Source: Dyella silvae
Lineage (GTDB): Bacteria; Pseudomonadota; Gammaproteobacteria; Xanthomonadales; Rhodanobacteraceae
Reading direction: 5' to 3'
Length of the DNA: 64,000 nucleotides
Assembly (NCBI RefSeq): GCF_026421305.1
Contig: NZ_JAPJBQ010000003.1
Coordinates: forward strand, 434,001-498,000
Numbering within the stretch: position 1 is the first letter of the stretch; each line of letters begins with the position of its first letter. A program made the position numbers and the translations under genes. Below, piece after piece: positions 52,618 through 63,517 of the stretch. The notes below the pieces were generated by a model, which saw nothing but the letters and a program-made list of their open reading frames with translations, was not told the DNA's origin and ran no database searches.

Positions 52618-54405
52618 ATGGAAAGCTACAAGATCCAACAGCATAAGTACGACGTGATCGTGGTCGGCGCCGGTGGCGCGGGCCTGCGCGCCACCTTCGG
52701 CCTGGCCGAAAAGGGCCTCAAGGCCGCGTGCATCACCAAGGTGTTCCCGACGCGCTCGCACACGGTGGCGGCGCAGGGCGGTATTTCCGCCGCGCTCGGC
52801 AACATGGGTGAAGACGACTGGCGCTTCCACTTCTACGACACCATCAAGGGTTCGGACTGGTTGGGCGACCAGGACGCCATTGAATACATGTGCCGCGAGG
52901 CGATTCCGGCCATCATCGAGCTGGAGCACTACGGCGTGCCGTTCTCGCGTACCGAGGAAGGCAAGATCTACCAGCGCCCGTTCGGCGGCATGACCACCCA
53001 TTACGGCAAGGGCACCGCGCAGCGCACCTGCGCCGCGGCCGACCGTACCGGTCACGCCATCCTGCACACGCTGTACCAGCAGGCGCTGGCGCATGACGCC
53101 ACGTTCTTCATCGAGTACTTCGCCATCGACCTCGTCTTCGACGAAGAGGGCGTGTGCCGCGGCGTGCTTGCGCTGGACATGAACGAAGGTACCTTGCACT
53201 TCTTCCGCGGCCATGCGGTGGTGCTCGCTACCGGCGGCTACGGCCGTGCCTACTTCAGTGCCACCTCGGCGCATACCTGCACCGGTGACGGTGGCGGCAT
53301 GGTGCTGCGCGCGGGCCTCGCGCTGCAGGACATGGAGTTCGTGCAGTTCCACCCGACCGGCATCTACGGTTCGGGCTGCCTCATCACCGAAGGCGTGCGT
53401 GGCGAAGGTGGTTACCTCACCAACTCCAACGGCGAGCGCTTCATGGAGCGCTACGCGCCGAACGCCAAGGATCTCGCTTCGCGTGACGTGGTCAGCCGCG
53501 CCATGACGATGGAAATCCGCGAAGGCCGTGGCGTGGGTGAGCACAAAGACCACATCCACATCAACCTGATGCACCTGGGCGCCAACGTCATTCACGAACG
53601 CCTGCCCGGCATCGCCGAATCGGCGCGCATCTTCGCCGGCGTGGACGTGACGAAGGAGCCGATCCCGGTCATTCCGACCGTGCACTACAACATGGGCGGC
53701 ATCCCCACCAACTATCACGGCGAAGTGGTGCAGAAGCACGGCGACAACGTCGACGCTGTCGTACCGGGTCTGTTCGCGATCGGTGAAGCGGCCTGCGTGT
53801 CGGTGCATGGCGCCAACCGTCTCGGCTCCAACTCGCTGCTCGATCTGGTGGTGTTCGGCCGCGCCGTGTCGCACCGTTGCGCCGAGCTCATCAAGCCGGG
53901 TGCGCCGCACAAAGATCTGCCGGCCAGCGTGCTGGACAAGGCGCTGGGCCGCTTCGATGACCTGCGTCATGCCAAGGGCAGCCAGCCGACCGCAAAGATT
54001 CGCGCAGAAATGCAGCGCACCATGCAGTCCGATGCAGCTGTGTTCCGTACCGGCGAGTCGCTCAAGGAAGGTTGCGAGAAGATCTCGAAGGTGTACGACT
54101 CCTTCAAGGACGTCGGCGTCAGCGATCGCTCGCTGGTGTGGAACTCCGACCTGATCGAAACGCTCGAGCTGTCGAACCTGCTGGGCCAGGCCGTGGCCAC
54201 CATGTACTCGGCCGAGCAGCGTACCGAAAGCCGTGGCGCGCATGCCCGCGAGGACTTCCCTGACCGCGACGACCACAACTGGCAGAAGCACACGCTGGTG
54301 GCGGTTGATGAAGCTGGCAAGCCGAACTTCGATTTCCGTCCGGTGCACATGTACACCATGACGAACGATGTCGAAGTCGTGCCGCCCAAGAAGCGCACTT
54401 ACTGA
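52618..54405 (+). CDS. sdhA: Succinate dehydrogenase flavoprotein subunit
   Basis: A 595-residue flavoprotein. The dinucleotide motif [11 protein letters not shown] is near 16-26, covalent-FAD His48 is in [11 protein letters not shown], and active-site [15 protein letters not shown] (about 244-258) and [17 protein letters not shown] are present. It oxidises succinate to fumarate in the TCA cycle and passes electrons to SdhB. Confidence 0.98.
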   Translation: MESYKIQQHKYDVIVVGAGGAGLRATFGLAEKGLKAACITKVFPTRSHTVAAQGGISAALGNMGEDDWRFHFYDTIKGSDWLGDQDAIEYMCREAIPAIIELEHYGVPFSRTEEGKIYQRPFGGMTTHYGKGTAQRTCAAADRTGHAILHTLYQQALAHDATFFIEYFAIDLVFDEEGVCRGVLALDMNEGTLHFFRGHAVVLATGGYGRAYFSATSAHTCTGDGGGMVLRAGLALQDMEFVQFHPTGIYGSGCLITEGVRGEGGYLTNSNGERFMERYAPNAKDLASRDVVSRAMTMEIREGRGVGEHKDHIHINLMHLGANVIHERLPGIAESARIFAGVDVTKEPIPVIPTVHYNMGGIPTNYHGEVVQKHGDNVDAVVPGLFAIGEAACVSVHGANRLGSNSLLDLVVFGRAVSHRCAELIKPGAPHKDLPASVLDKALGRFDDLRHAKGSQPTAKIRAEMQRTMQSDAAVFRTGESLKEGCEKISKVYDSFKDVGVSDRSLVWNSDLIETLELSNLLGQAVATMYSAEQRTESRGAHAREDFPDRDDHNWQKHTLVAVDEAGKPNFDFRPVHMYTMTNDVEVVPPKKRTY

Positions 54406-54426
54406 TACCCGGACTGGAGAGCCACT

Positions 54427-55209
54427 GTGGCAGAGTTTTCGCTACCCAAGAATTCCAAAGTCCAGCCGGGCAAGCACTTTCCGGCGAAGGACGCAAAGAA
54501 ACCGCGTACGTTCCGCATTTACCGCTGGTCGCCGGATGACGGTCAGAACCCGCGCATTGATACGTACGAGGTCGACATGGCTTCGTGCGGCCCGATGGTT
54601 CTGGACGCGTTGCTGAAGATCAAGAACGAGATCGACTCGACGCTGACGCTGCGCCGTTCGTGCCGCGAAGGCATCTGCGGTTCGTGCGCGATGAACATCG
54701 ACGGCACCAATACGCTGGCCTGTACCAAGGCCATCGAAGACTGCGCCTCGGGCGACGTGAAGATCTACCCGCTGCCGCACATGCCGGTGGTGAAGGATCT
54801 GGTGCCGGACCTGACGCACTTCTATGCGCAGTTCGCTTCGATCAAGCCCTGGCTGCGCACGCAGAGCCCGGCGCCTGCCGACAAGGAGCGCCTGCAGTCG
54901 CCGGAAGACCGCAAGAAGCTCGACGGCCTTTACGAGTGCATCCTGTGCGCCTGCTGTTCGACCAGTTGCCCGAGCTACTGGTGGAACGGTGATCGTTACC
55001 TCGGTCCGGCGATCCTGCTGCAGGCCTACCGCTGGATTGTCGACAGCCGCGACGAGGACACCGGTGCCCGCCTGGACGATCTTGAAGATCCGTTCAAGCT
55101 GTATCGCTGCCACACGATCATGAACTGCGCGCGCACCTGCCCGAAGGGTCTGAACCCGGCCAAGGCGATTGCGGAGATCAAGAAGCTGATCGTCGAGCGT
55201 CGCGCGTAA
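54427..55209 (+). CDS. sdhB: Succinate dehydrogenase iron-sulfur subunit
   Basis: A 260-residue subunit. The [2Fe-2S] ligands are in [12 protein letters not shown] with NTLAC (about 77-100), and the [4Fe-4S] and [3Fe-4S] ligands are in [12 protein letters not shown] (about 176-187) and [14 protein letters not shown] (about 232-245). The frame starts with GTG at 54427, 21 bases after the sdhA stop. Relays electrons to the membrane quinone site. Confidence 0.97.
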   Translation: MAEFSLPKNSKVQPGKHFPAKDAKKPRTFRIYRWSPDDGQNPRIDTYEVDMASCGPMVLDALLKIKNEIDSTLTLRRSCREGICGSCAMNIDGTNTLACTKAIEDCASGDVKIYPLPHMPVVKDLVPDLTHFYAQFASIKPWLRTQSPAPADKERLQSPEDRKKLDGLYECILCACCSTSCPSYWWNGDRYLGPAILLQAYRWIVDSRDEDTGARLDDLEDPFKLYRCHTIMNCARTCPKGLNPAKAIAEIKKLIVERRA

Positions 55210-55222
55210 GCTGTTGCTCTTT

Positions 55223-55341
55223 CCCTCTCCCCTGCGGGGAGAGGGTAGGGTGAGGGGTGGGTGCTCGCGACAGGGCCTCCATCTGCCGCGCTTGAGGCAA
55301 GATTGACCCCTCACCTCAATCCTCACCCCGGAGGGGAGAGG
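55223..55341. repeat. CTCTCCCC-type intergenic inverted repeat between sdhB and sdhE
   Basis: A hairpin at 55223-55245 (CCTCTCCCC, GGGGAGAGG) and a partial inverted copy at about 55303-55341 enclose about 60 bases. The same family forms the outer arms of the island at 6810-7823. It may act as an attenuator between sdhB and sdhE. Confidence 0.8.
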
Positions 55342-55368
55342 AGGCACACTTAGGAGGCACTTCGCGCA

Positions 55369-55617
55369 ATGGACGAAGCCCGCATCAAACGCCTCCGCTG
55401 GCGCACCCGCCGCGGCACCCGGGAACTGGACGCCTTATTTGGCGGTTGGCTCGACGAGCGCTTTGCCGATGCCGACGAATCGCAGCGCCAGGCCTTCGAT
55501 GAATTGCTGGATGTGCAGGACCCGGACCTGTGGGACTGGGTGATGGGGCACGCCAAAGCGACCCGCCCGGACTGGCAGGCCATCATCGATGACATCCGCA
55601 CCCGCCATCGGCTTTGA
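55369..55617 (+). CDS. sdhE: FAD assembly factor SdhE
   Basis: An 82-residue protein with the RGxxE motif R15-G16-T17-R18-E19 and the DPDLWDWVMG C-terminal helix. It promotes covalent FAD attachment to SdhA. It is 160 bases downstream of sdhB behind a repeat hairpin and overlaps ygfX by 29 bases. Also described as CptB, the antitoxin partner of YgfX/CptA. Confidence 0.95.
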   Translation: MDEARIKRLRWRTRRGTRELDALFGGWLDERFADADESQRQAFDELLDVQDPDLWDWVMGHAKATRPDWQAIIDDIRTRHRL

Positions 55618-56059
55618 ATACCGTCCTTCACGTTGGTTAGGCCGCCTGCTTTGCGCAGTGTCGGTACTGGCTGTGCTGTCCGTCTGGCTGAGCGGCGTGC
55701 CGTGGGCAGTAAAGCTGTTGCTGGTCACCGTGCTTGTAGCCGCGGCATGGCGCACGATCGCGCGTTTGGCCGATTCCCGGGTAACCGCTGCAGGCTGGGG
55801 CCGTGACGGCGGCTGGAGCTTGCGCATAGAGGGCAGCGAGGACGTAGCGGCCACGCTGCAGGCTTTTCGAGTGGTCGGTGGAACCGTGGTTTGGCTCAGA
55901 CTCAGCGTGCCAGGCCATGGCGGTGCGTCGCTGTTGTTGGCCCCTGATAACAGCGATGCCGATATCCGTCGCCGTCTGCGCATGCGCCTGGCGTTGCCTG
56001 CATCGGCAGGCTCACTCGCTACGGGCACTCTTTCCGAAAGACGTGGTCCTACGGTTTAG
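55589..56059 (+). CDS. ygfX: YgfX/CptA-type membrane protein
   Basis: A 156-residue protein. Two adjacent hydrophobic segments (about 17-53) are followed by a beta-rich cytosolic domain (about 60-130). Location overlapping sdhE and domain plan match YgfX, reported as the toxin of a membrane-bound type IV toxin-antitoxin pair affecting cytoskeletal proteins, and also linked to FAD-enzyme assembly. The toxin role is not established here. Confidence 0.82.
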   Translation: MTSAPAIGFEYRPSRWLGRLLCAVSVLAVLSVWLSGVPWAVKLLLVTVLVAAAWRTIARLADSRVTAAGWGRDGGWSLRIEGSEDVAATLQAFRVVGGTVVWLRLSVPGHGGASLLLAPDNSDADIRRRLRMRLALPASAGSLATGTLSERRGPTV

Positions 56060-56128
56060 CCGCGTATCAGGCGATAATCGGCATCCTTCGGGCGGCCAGC
56101 CCTTTTTGACCCCATCAAGCGACCGCCC

Positions 56129-57376
56129 ATGTTCCGACCGCTAGAGCTTTTCATCGGCCTGCGTTACACGCGCGCCAAGCGTCGCAATCAATTCATTTCT
56201 TTCATTTCCACCGTTTCCATTGTGTGCATCGCCATCAGCGTGACGGCGCTGATCACCGTGATGTCGGTGATGAACGGATTCGATGACGAGCTGCGTTCGC
56301 GCATCCTGGGCGCCATCTCGCATGCCACCGTGTCGGGCATGCCGGGGCAGGCGGTGCAGGAGTGGCCGCGCGCCGTGAAGATCGCCGAGACCAACAAGCA
56401 CGTGAAGGGCGCCGCGCCCTACGTGGAAAGTGAAGCGTTCCTGCAGGCACGTCGGTCCACTGGCGGCTTGTTGCGCGGCATCGAGCCGGCAGAGGAGCCG
56501 CGTGTGTCAGACATCGGCCAGCACATGGTCGATGGCAAGCTTGACGCACTGACGCCGGGCAGCTGGAACATTGTGTTGGGACGCGAACTGGCGTTGCAGC
56601 TGGGCGTGGCGGTGGGCGACAAGGTCATTGTCGCGGTGCCGTCGTTCCAGTCCTCGCCGATTACCGGCAGTGTGCCCGCCTTGCGCACGTTCACCGTGTC
56701 GGGCGTATTCGAAATGGGCATGCAGGAGTTCGACTCGGGCCTGGCGCTGGTCAACATGACGGACGCCGAGCGACTCAACCGGCTCGGCGGCCCGACAGGT
56801 ATTCGCCTGCGCCTGGACGATATGTTCAATGCGCGCGAAGTGGCGCATGAGCTGGCTGATCAGCTTGGTCAGGTATATCGCGTGGATACCTGGATGGACA
56901 GCCACGCCAATTTCTTCTCCGCCATCTCCATGGAGAAGAAGGTGATGTTCATCATTCTCTCGCTGATCATCCTGGTCGCGGTGATCAACCTCATCTCGAT
57001 GCTGATGATGCTGGTGACCGACAAGCAGGCCGACATCGCCATCCTGCGTACGCTTGGCTCCACGCCGCGAAGCATCATGGGCATGTTCATGGTGCAAGGC
57101 GTGCTGGTCGGTTTTGTCGGCATCGGCTTCGGCGTGGGCCTTGGCGCGTTGCTGTCGTGGAAACTGCCGGTCATCGTGAAGTGGATCGAGCACGTCACCG
57201 GCGTCACCTTCCTTTCGCCGGACGTCTATTACATCAGCGAGCTGCCGAGCAAGCTCCTGGCGAGCGACGTGGGTTGGGTGGCCTTGATCACCTTCTTGTT
57301 CTCGCTGCTGGCCACCCTCTATCCCGCATGGCGTGCGTCGCGCACCCAGCCCGCGCAGGCGCTTCGCTATGAATAA
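56129..57376 (+). CDS. lolC: Lipoprotein-releasing permease LolC/E
   Basis: A 415-residue permease. An N-terminal helix (about 20-45, FISFISTVSIVCIAISVTALI), a large periplasmic domain (about 50-265) and three C-terminal FtsX-type helices (about 275-400) are present. With LolD it moves outer-membrane lipoproteins out of the inner membrane to LolA. A single LolC/E-type protein suggests an LolF-like arrangement, though a partner could lie elsewhere. It ends 8 bases into lolD. Confidence 0.93.
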   Translation: MFRPLELFIGLRYTRAKRRNQFISFISTVSIVCIAISVTALITVMSVMNGFDDELRSRILGAISHATVSGMPGQAVQEWPRAVKIAETNKHVKGAAPYVESEAFLQARRSTGGLLRGIEPAEEPRVSDIGQHMVDGKLDALTPGSWNIVLGRELALQLGVAVGDKVIVAVPSFQSSPITGSVPALRTFTVSGVFEMGMQEFDSGLALVNMTDAERLNRLGGPTGIRLRLDDMFNAREVAHELADQLGQVYRVDTWMDSHANFFSAISMEKKVMFIILSLIILVAVINLISMLMMLVTDKQADIAILRTLGSTPRSIMGMFMVQGVLVGFVGIGFGVGLGALLSWKLPVIVKWIEHVTGVTFLSPDVYYISELPSKLLASDVGWVALITFLFSLLATLYPAWRASRTQPAQALRYE

Positions 57377-58079
57377 GCCCATGAGCCATAACAACGACAT
57401 CGTGCTGCGCGCGAGCCATATCGCCAAGACCTACGAGGAAGGCGATCTGAAGACCGACGTGCTCTCCGACGCCAGCTTTACGCTGAAGCGTGGCGAGACG
57501 CTCGCGATCGTAGGCGCGTCGGGTTCGGGCAAGAGCACGCTGCTGCACATCATCGGCGGCCTCGACACGCTCACGCGCGGTGAGGTGGAAGTGGAAGGCA
57601 AGAACCTTTCGCGCCTTTCCGATGCGGACCGTGGTCGTGTGCGCAACCGGTCGATGGGTTTCATCTACCAGTTCCATCATCTGCTGCCCGAATTCACCGC
57701 GCTGGAGAACGTGTGCATGCCGCTGCTGATTCGCGGCGTGGCCATCGCCGAAGCGGAGAAGCAGGCCGCGGATTTGCTGGGTCGCGTGGGCCTCGAAAAG
57801 CGCATCGGCCACAAGCCGTCGGAGCTCTCTGGCGGCGAGCGCCAGCGTTGTGCAGTGGCACGCGCTCTGGTGACGCGTCCTGCCGTGGTACTGGGTGACG
57901 AGCCTACGGGCAATCTGGACGAAGGCAACGCCGCGCACGTCTATGACCTGATGCTGGAACTCAATCGCGAGATCGGCACCAGCTTCATTCTGGTCACTCA
58001 CGACAGCCGTCTGGCCGCGCGCATGGATCGCACGCTGGAGCTGCATAACGGCGTGTTGATCGAGAAGGTTCACGCTTGA
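57369..58079 (+). CDS. lolD: Lipoprotein-releasing ABC ATPase LolD
   Basis: A 236-residue ABC ATPase with Walker A GASGSGKST (about 47-55), signature LSGGERQR (about 154-161), Walker B VVLGDEPTGNLD (about 174-185) and FIYQFHHLLPEFTALENV, a LolD signature. Start ATG 57369 overlaps the permease gene. Confidence 0.95.
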   Translation: MNKPMSHNNDIVLRASHIAKTYEEGDLKTDVLSDASFTLKRGETLAIVGASGSGKSTLLHIIGGLDTLTRGEVEVEGKNLSRLSDADRGRVRNRSMGFIYQFHHLLPEFTALENVCMPLLIRGVAIAEAEKQAADLLGRVGLEKRIGHKPSELSGGERQRCAVARALVTRPAVVLGDEPTGNLDEGNAAHVYDLMLELNREIGTSFILVTHDSRLAARMDRTLELHNGVLIEKVHA

Positions 58080-58086
58080 TCGCAAG

Positions 58087-58109
58087 GGCTGCCGCAAGGC
58101 AGCCTTTTT
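58087..58109 (+). terminator. Rho-independent terminator after lolD
   Basis: GGCTGCC, loop GCAA, GGCAGCC, five T, 8 bases after the lolD stop. It separates the lol genes from comEC. Confidence 0.9.
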
Positions 58110-58192
58110 GATCCAACCCCTACACACATTTCGGCTTCGCCGCAGGTATCTGCACACTAACCTGTCTTCTTCCACACGGAAGAGGACAGATC

Positions 58193-60598
58193 GTGCGCAA
58201 GGATGGGGCGCTGGTGCCCGGCGTCATGCTGTTGCTCGGCGTGCTCGCGGTGCAATGGTTGGTTGTGCTGCCGCCGCGCTGGTTGTGCATAGCGTTGGCG
58301 ATGGCGGCGCTCGGCCTGATTTGGCGCAGCGGATACTGGCGCACGTTGGCGTGGTGCCTGCTGGGTTTCGCCTGGGCCTGCTGGCGCGGCAGCGTAGGCA
58401 TGGACGCGCGGTTGCCGCGTGATCTGGAGGGACAGGATGTGCGCGTCGTGGGGCAGGTCGTGAGCCTGCCCTTGTCTCGCGACGATGCCACCGGGTTCCT
58501 GCTTGCCGTTGATCAGGCAACGTTGAACGACGCGCCGCTGGCGTTGCATGGAAGGGTGCGCGTGAGCTGGTACAACGGCGCGCCCGAGGTGACGCCGTGC
58601 AGCCGATGGCAACTGACCTTACGTCTGAGGCGCCCGCGCGGACTCGTCAATCCCGGCGGTAGCGATAGCGAACGTAGTGCGCTTGAGCGCGACATCGTTG
58701 CGGTGGGGTACGTGCGCGATGGCGTGTCGAACACGCTGCTTTCCCATCCACGCTTTTGTATCGACCGTGTGCGCGACGCGATCAGCCGTGGCATTGCATC
58801 GCGCGTTGCCGATGCGCATGACGTGGCGCTGCTGCAGGCCTTTTCGGTAGGAGACATCAGAGGGCTGAGCCAGCACGATTGGGAAGTGGCGCGTGCCAAT
58901 GGCATTCCTCATCTCATCGCGATTTCCGGATTCCATGTGGGTGTGGCGGCGCTGTTTGGTGCCTGGCTTGGGCGCTTGCTGTATGTCCTGTGGCCGGGGT
59001 TGGGTCTGCGCTTGCCGCGACCGCAGACGCTGGCGGCGATGGCCATGTTGGCGTCGGGTGTCTACAGCGCATTAGCAGGCTTTGGCCTGCCGACCGTGCG
59101 TACGCTGCTGATGATCACGGTGGTGGCGTGTGCGCGATGTTCCCGTCGCCAACCGACAGGTCCGCAGTCGCTGGCGCTGGCTTTGGTGGCGGTGTTGCTG
59201 GTCGATCCGTTGAGTGCGCTGACGGCCGGCTTCTGGCTGTCGTTTATTGGCGTGGCGTTTCTCATGCTTTGCATGACCGAGCGTGGCAAGGGCTTGCGTG
59301 GGTTCCTGCATGAGTTGTCGATGGGCCAGATGGTCATGACGCTCTCGCTGATGCCGTTGACGATGTGGTTCTTCGGAGAGGCCTCGCTGGTGGGAGCCTT
59401 GTCCAATCTCATCGCCGTACCGTTTGTCAGCTTCGTGATCGTGCCCGTCGCGCTGGTAGGCATGATCATGCTGGCGCTATGCCCGCCGCTGGCGGCACCG
59501 GTGTTCCGGCTGGCGGGATGGTTCTCCCATGCGCAGTGGTGGCTGCTGGAGCACATGGCTACCTGGCCGGGTGCGCATTGGTATCTGCCGGAGATCTCCT
59601 GGTGGGCGCTGCTGCTGGCCACGCTGGGCGCCCTGTGGCTATTCATGCCTCGCGGCATGCCTTTGCGATGGCTGGCTGGGTTGCTGTTCTTGCCGCTGTT
59701 GTGGCCCCAGCGTGACATACCCGTACACGGCGGCTTTCAACTGTGGATGCTGGATGTGGGGCAGGGCCTGTCGGTGTTGGTGCGCACGCAGCATCACGCG
59801 ATGCTCTATGACGCGGGAGCGCGATATCCCTCTGAGTTCGATCTGGGCGAGGCCGCGGTGCTTCCCTCTATTCATGCCTTGGGCATCCATCGCCTCGACT
59901 TGCTGGTCGCCAGCCACGCCGACAACGATCACGCGGGTGGCATTCCAGTAGTGGCGGCGGCTTTTCCTGAGGCCGAACGTTATTCCGGGGAGCCGGATCG
60001 ACTGCCGATCGCCATGGCGCCCTGCAAGGCGGGGCAGAAGTGGTCATGGGATGGCGTATCGGTGCGCGTGTTGCCGCCGTCCAGCGAGGCTTTGGGGCCG
60101 GGCAATGACCGGTCCTGTGTGCTTCTGATCGAAGGGCAGGGCGGCAGGGTCCTGTTGACAGGTGACATCACCTCGCGGGTCGAGCCAGCCGTCGCTGAGG
60201 CGGTGCCGCAAGGGCCGCCGATGGTGCTGTCAGTCCCGCATCACGGTAGCCGGACCTCGTCCAGCGCGTCCTTCATCGACGTCACGCAACCTGTGTTGGC
60301 GCTGGTGTCGTCCGGCTGGCGCAACCGCTTTCGCCACCCGAATCCGCGAGTGATGCAGCGTTATGAGGAGGCCGGGGTGCCCTGGCTCAATACCGCCACG
60401 GCGGGGGCCATCCAGGTTGATTTTCCGCCGGACCGCCCCCTTATGTGGCGGCCAGGTGGCGAGAGCGTCAGTCCCGCTATTGGCGCGAATGAGACGCCGG
60501 GCGGCGGAATGCTGACGAACATGAACGGGCGGGGCTGCGTCCCACGCTTTTCGCAACTGCCACAGGTGCCGCGGAACGGTCCGGCGAGACTGTTATGA
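58193..60598 (+). CDS. comEC: DNA uptake channel ComEC/Rec2
   Basis: An 801-residue membrane protein. A DUF4131 region (about 15-190) precedes the competence channel with about nine helices (about 215-490, HLIAISGFHVGVAALFG). The C-terminal metallo-beta-lactamase domain (about 515-770) has SHADNDHAGG near 573 and SVPHHGSRTSSS. It carries single-stranded DNA through the inner membrane in transformation. GTG at 58193 has AGAGGA upstream. Confidence 0.95.
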   Translation: MRKDGALVPGVMLLLGVLAVQWLVVLPPRWLCIALAMAALGLIWRSGYWRTLAWCLLGFAWACWRGSVGMDARLPRDLEGQDVRVVGQVVSLPLSRDDATGFLLAVDQATLNDAPLALHGRVRVSWYNGAPEVTPCSRWQLTLRLRRPRGLVNPGGSDSERSALERDIVAVGYVRDGVSNTLLSHPRFCIDRVRDAISRGIASRVADAHDVALLQAFSVGDIRGLSQHDWEVARANGIPHLIAISGFHVGVAALFGAWLGRLLYVLWPGLGLRLPRPQTLAAMAMLASGVYSALAGFGLPTVRTLLMITVVACARCSRRQPTGPQSLALALVAVLLVDPLSALTAGFWLSFIGVAFLMLCMTERGKGLRGFLHELSMGQMVMTLSLMPLTMWFFGEASLVGALSNLIAVPFVSFVIVPVALVGMIMLALCPPLAAPVFRLAGWFSHAQWWLLEHMATWPGAHWYLPEISWWALLLATLGALWLFMPRGMPLRWLAGLLFLPLLWPQRDIPVHGGFQLWMLDVGQGLSVLVRTQHHAMLYDAGARYPSEFDLGEAAVLPSIHALGIHRLDLLVASHADNDHAGGIPVVAAAFPEAERYSGEPDRLPIAMAPCKAGQKWSWDGVSVRVLPPSSEALGPGNDRSCVLLIEGQGGRVLLTGDITSRVEPAVAEAVPQGPPMVLSVPHHGSRTSSSASFIDVTQPVLALVSSGWRNRFRHPNPRVMQRYEEAGVPWLNTATAGAIQVDFPPDRPLMWRPGGESVSPAIGANETPGGGMLTNMNGRGCVPRFSQLPQVPRNGPARLL

Positions 60599-60637
60599 TG
60601 CGCCCTTCCTAAACGATCGAAGTGGCGCGGAGTCGTT

Positions 60638-61297
<660 letters not shown>

Positions 61298-61300
61298 CGC

Positions 61301-61732
61301 ATGCGTATCGGTAACGACCGTCGGCAGGACGATTTCGAGATCAACGTGATCTCGCTGATCGACGTGCTGCTGACCCTGCTGATGTTTTTCGTGCTTACCA
61401 CCACCTTCATCCAGCACTCCCGGATGCAGGTGACGCTGCCTAAGGCGAGCGCCGAAGAGCGCGACATGCAGGCACCCGCGATCACCGTGGTAGTGGATCG
61501 CGATGGCCATTTCTACGTCGGCAGCGATGAAGTGATGGGCGAGGGCATCGAGCCGCTCAAGCAGGCTATCGCCAACGCCGCCGGCGACGACCGCGAGCGT
61601 CAGGTCACCATTCGCGCGGATGCCATGACGCCGCATCAGAATGTGGTGACGGCCATGGATGCGCTGGGCCAACTCGGCTTTACCAAGCTTTCCATTGCCA
61701 CCACGCCCAGTCAGGAAGACAAGGGTCGATGA
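61301..61732 (+). CDS. ExbD/TolR-type biopolymer transport protein
   Basis: A 143-residue protein with one membrane helix (about 14-37, INVISLIDVLLTLLMFFVLTT, in two parts INVISLIDVL and LTLLMFFVLTT) with the channel Asp (about 21), then a periplasmic domain. Follows its partner by 3 bases and overlaps msbA (ATGA at 61729). Confidence 0.92.
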   Translation: MRIGNDRRQDDFEINVISLIDVLLTLLMFFVLTTTFIQHSRMQVTLPKASAEERDMQAPAITVVVDRDGHFYVGSDEVMGEGIEPLKQAIANAAGDDRERQVTIRADAMTPHQNVVTAMDALGQLGFTKLSIATTPSQEDKGR

Positions 61733-63507
61733 GCGACGGCAAGAAGAAAGTCGCGCTGTGGGACGCAAACAGCCGGCAGGTCTATAAGCGGTTGCTCGGC
61801 TACTCGGCGCGCTACTGGCCGGTGATCGTGATCGCCATGATTGGCTTTGCCGTGGACGGCGGTGCGCTGGCGTACTTCACCAGCAAGTTGCAGCCGATCA
61901 TGGACAAGCTGCTGGAGCAGAAGGACCCTTACCTCATCCGCTGGATGCCGCTATGGATCATCGCCATTTTTGCGGTGCGCGGCGTGGCTATCCTGATCAG
62001 CAACTACGGCATGGGCTATGTGTCGCGCAACGTGGTGCAGTCCATGCAGCGTGACGTGTTTGCAGCCTACCTGCGGCTGCCCGCGTCCTTCTTTGGCAGC
62101 GAGCACTCCGGCCACCAGATATCGCGCATCACCTATACCAGCGAGCAGGTGGCAGGGGCGTCTACGGATGCGCTGAAGGCGAGCGTGACCGAGACCGTCA
62201 CCATCATCGGCATGTTCGTGGTGATGCTGTACAAGAGTCTTTATCTCACCACGGCGCTGTTGATTCTGGTGCCCGCCATCGTGCTCATCGCCTCGGCGGT
62301 CAGCCGCCGCTATCGCGTGGTCAGCCGGCGCATCCAGGGCATGATGGGCTCGGTCACAGGCACCGTGGAAGAGACGGTCAAAGCCCACCGCGAAGTGCGT
62401 ATCTATGGCGGGCAGAAGCAGGCCAACGAGCACTTCAAGCAGGTGACTGACCGCGCGCGCTATCTCAACCTCAAGATCGTCGCCACCCAAGCCATCTCGG
62501 GGTCGTCTACCCAGACCGTGGGCTCGCTCGCACTCGCGGGCATGGTGTTTCTGGCTTCGCGTCCGTCCCAGATCGATCACATCTCTCCCGGTGTGTTCAT
62601 CGCTGTGCTTACGGCCATGGGCGGCATGCTGTCGTCGCTGAAGCGGCTCACCAACGTGCAGTCCACCGTGCAGAACGGTATTGCGGCGGCGGAGAGCCTG
62701 TTTGAGATCCTCGACATGCCGTCAGAAGTAGATCGTGGCACCAAGGTGCTGGAGCGCACCAAGGGCGACCTGCGTTTTGAAAAGGTCGGCTTGGTCTATC
62801 CGCAGGACAATTTCGAGGCACTGCGCGATGTAGACCTGCATTGCGCTCCTGGCACCGTTACTGCCCTGGTGGGACGCTCGGGCAGCGGCAAGAGCAGCCT
62901 GGTCAGCCTGCTGCCGCGCTTCAACGAGCCGACCACCGGGCGCATCCTGCTCGATGGCGAAAACTACGAAAGCTACACGCTGGCCTCGCTGCGTCGGCAG
63001 ATCGCATGGGTCGGCCAGAATGTGGTGTTGTTCGATGGCACCGTGGCCGAGAACATCGCCTATGGTGAGCTGGCTGGGGCCAGTGAAAAGGACATCATTG
63101 CAGCCGCCGAAGCGGCCCACGCCATGGAGTTCATCGTTGGACTGCCTGACGGCATCCATAGCCAGATCGGCGAAGGCGGTAATCGGCTTTCCGGCGGTCA
63201 GCGCCAGCGCCTGGCGATTGCGCGAGCGATCCTGAAGAACGCCCCCATCCTGGTATTGGATGAAGCCACCAGTGCGCTGGATACGGAATCGGAGCGACTG
63301 ATCCAGCAGGCATTGCAGGAGCTCATGAAGGATCGCACGACCCTGGTGATCGCCCATCGCCTGTCCACCATCGAGCACGCCGACCAGATCGCGGTGATGG
63401 ATCAGGGGCGCATCGTGGAGCGGGGCACGCACACCGAATTGCTGGCGCTGGACGGGCAGTACGCCACCCTGCATCGCATGCAGTTCCAACATCAGAGCAC
63501 CGACTGA
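61729..63507 (+). CDS. msbA: Lipid A flippase MsbA
   Basis: A 592-residue ABC half-transporter. Six membrane helices (about 20-315) precede an ATPase domain with Walker A GRSGSGKSS (about 381-389), signature LSGGQRQR (about 487-494) and Walker B ILVLDEATSALD (about 507-518). It flips core-lipid A across the inner membrane. Followed by lpxK after 10 bases. Confidence 0.96.
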   Translation: MSDGKKKVALWDANSRQVYKRLLGYSARYWPVIVIAMIGFAVDGGALAYFTSKLQPIMDKLLEQKDPYLIRWMPLWIIAIFAVRGVAILISNYGMGYVSRNVVQSMQRDVFAAYLRLPASFFGSEHSGHQISRITYTSEQVAGASTDALKASVTETVTIIGMFVVMLYKSLYLTTALLILVPAIVLIASAVSRRYRVVSRRIQGMMGSVTGTVEETVKAHREVRIYGGQKQANEHFKQVTDRARYLNLKIVATQAISGSSTQTVGSLALAGMVFLASRPSQIDHISPGVFIAVLTAMGGMLSSLKRLTNVQSTVQNGIAAAESLFEILDMPSEVDRGTKVLERTKGDLRFEKVGLVYPQDNFEALRDVDLHCAPGTVTALVGRSGSGKSSLVSLLPRFNEPTTGRILLDGENYESYTLASLRRQIAWVGQNVVLFDGTVAENIAYGELAGASEKDIIAAAEAAHAMEFIVGLPDGIHSQIGEGGNRLSGGQRQRLAIARAILKNAPILVLDEATSALDTESERLIQQALQELMKDRTTLVIAHRLSTIEHADQIAVMDQGRIVERGTHTELLALDGQYATLHRMQFQHQSTD

Positions 63508-63517
63508 GGGGCACGCG

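Noticed and set aside
52549-54348. 599-codon open frame antisense to sdhA
   Set aside because: It lies opposite a fully conserved sdhA; long antisense frames are expected in GC-rich genes. No domain was seen.
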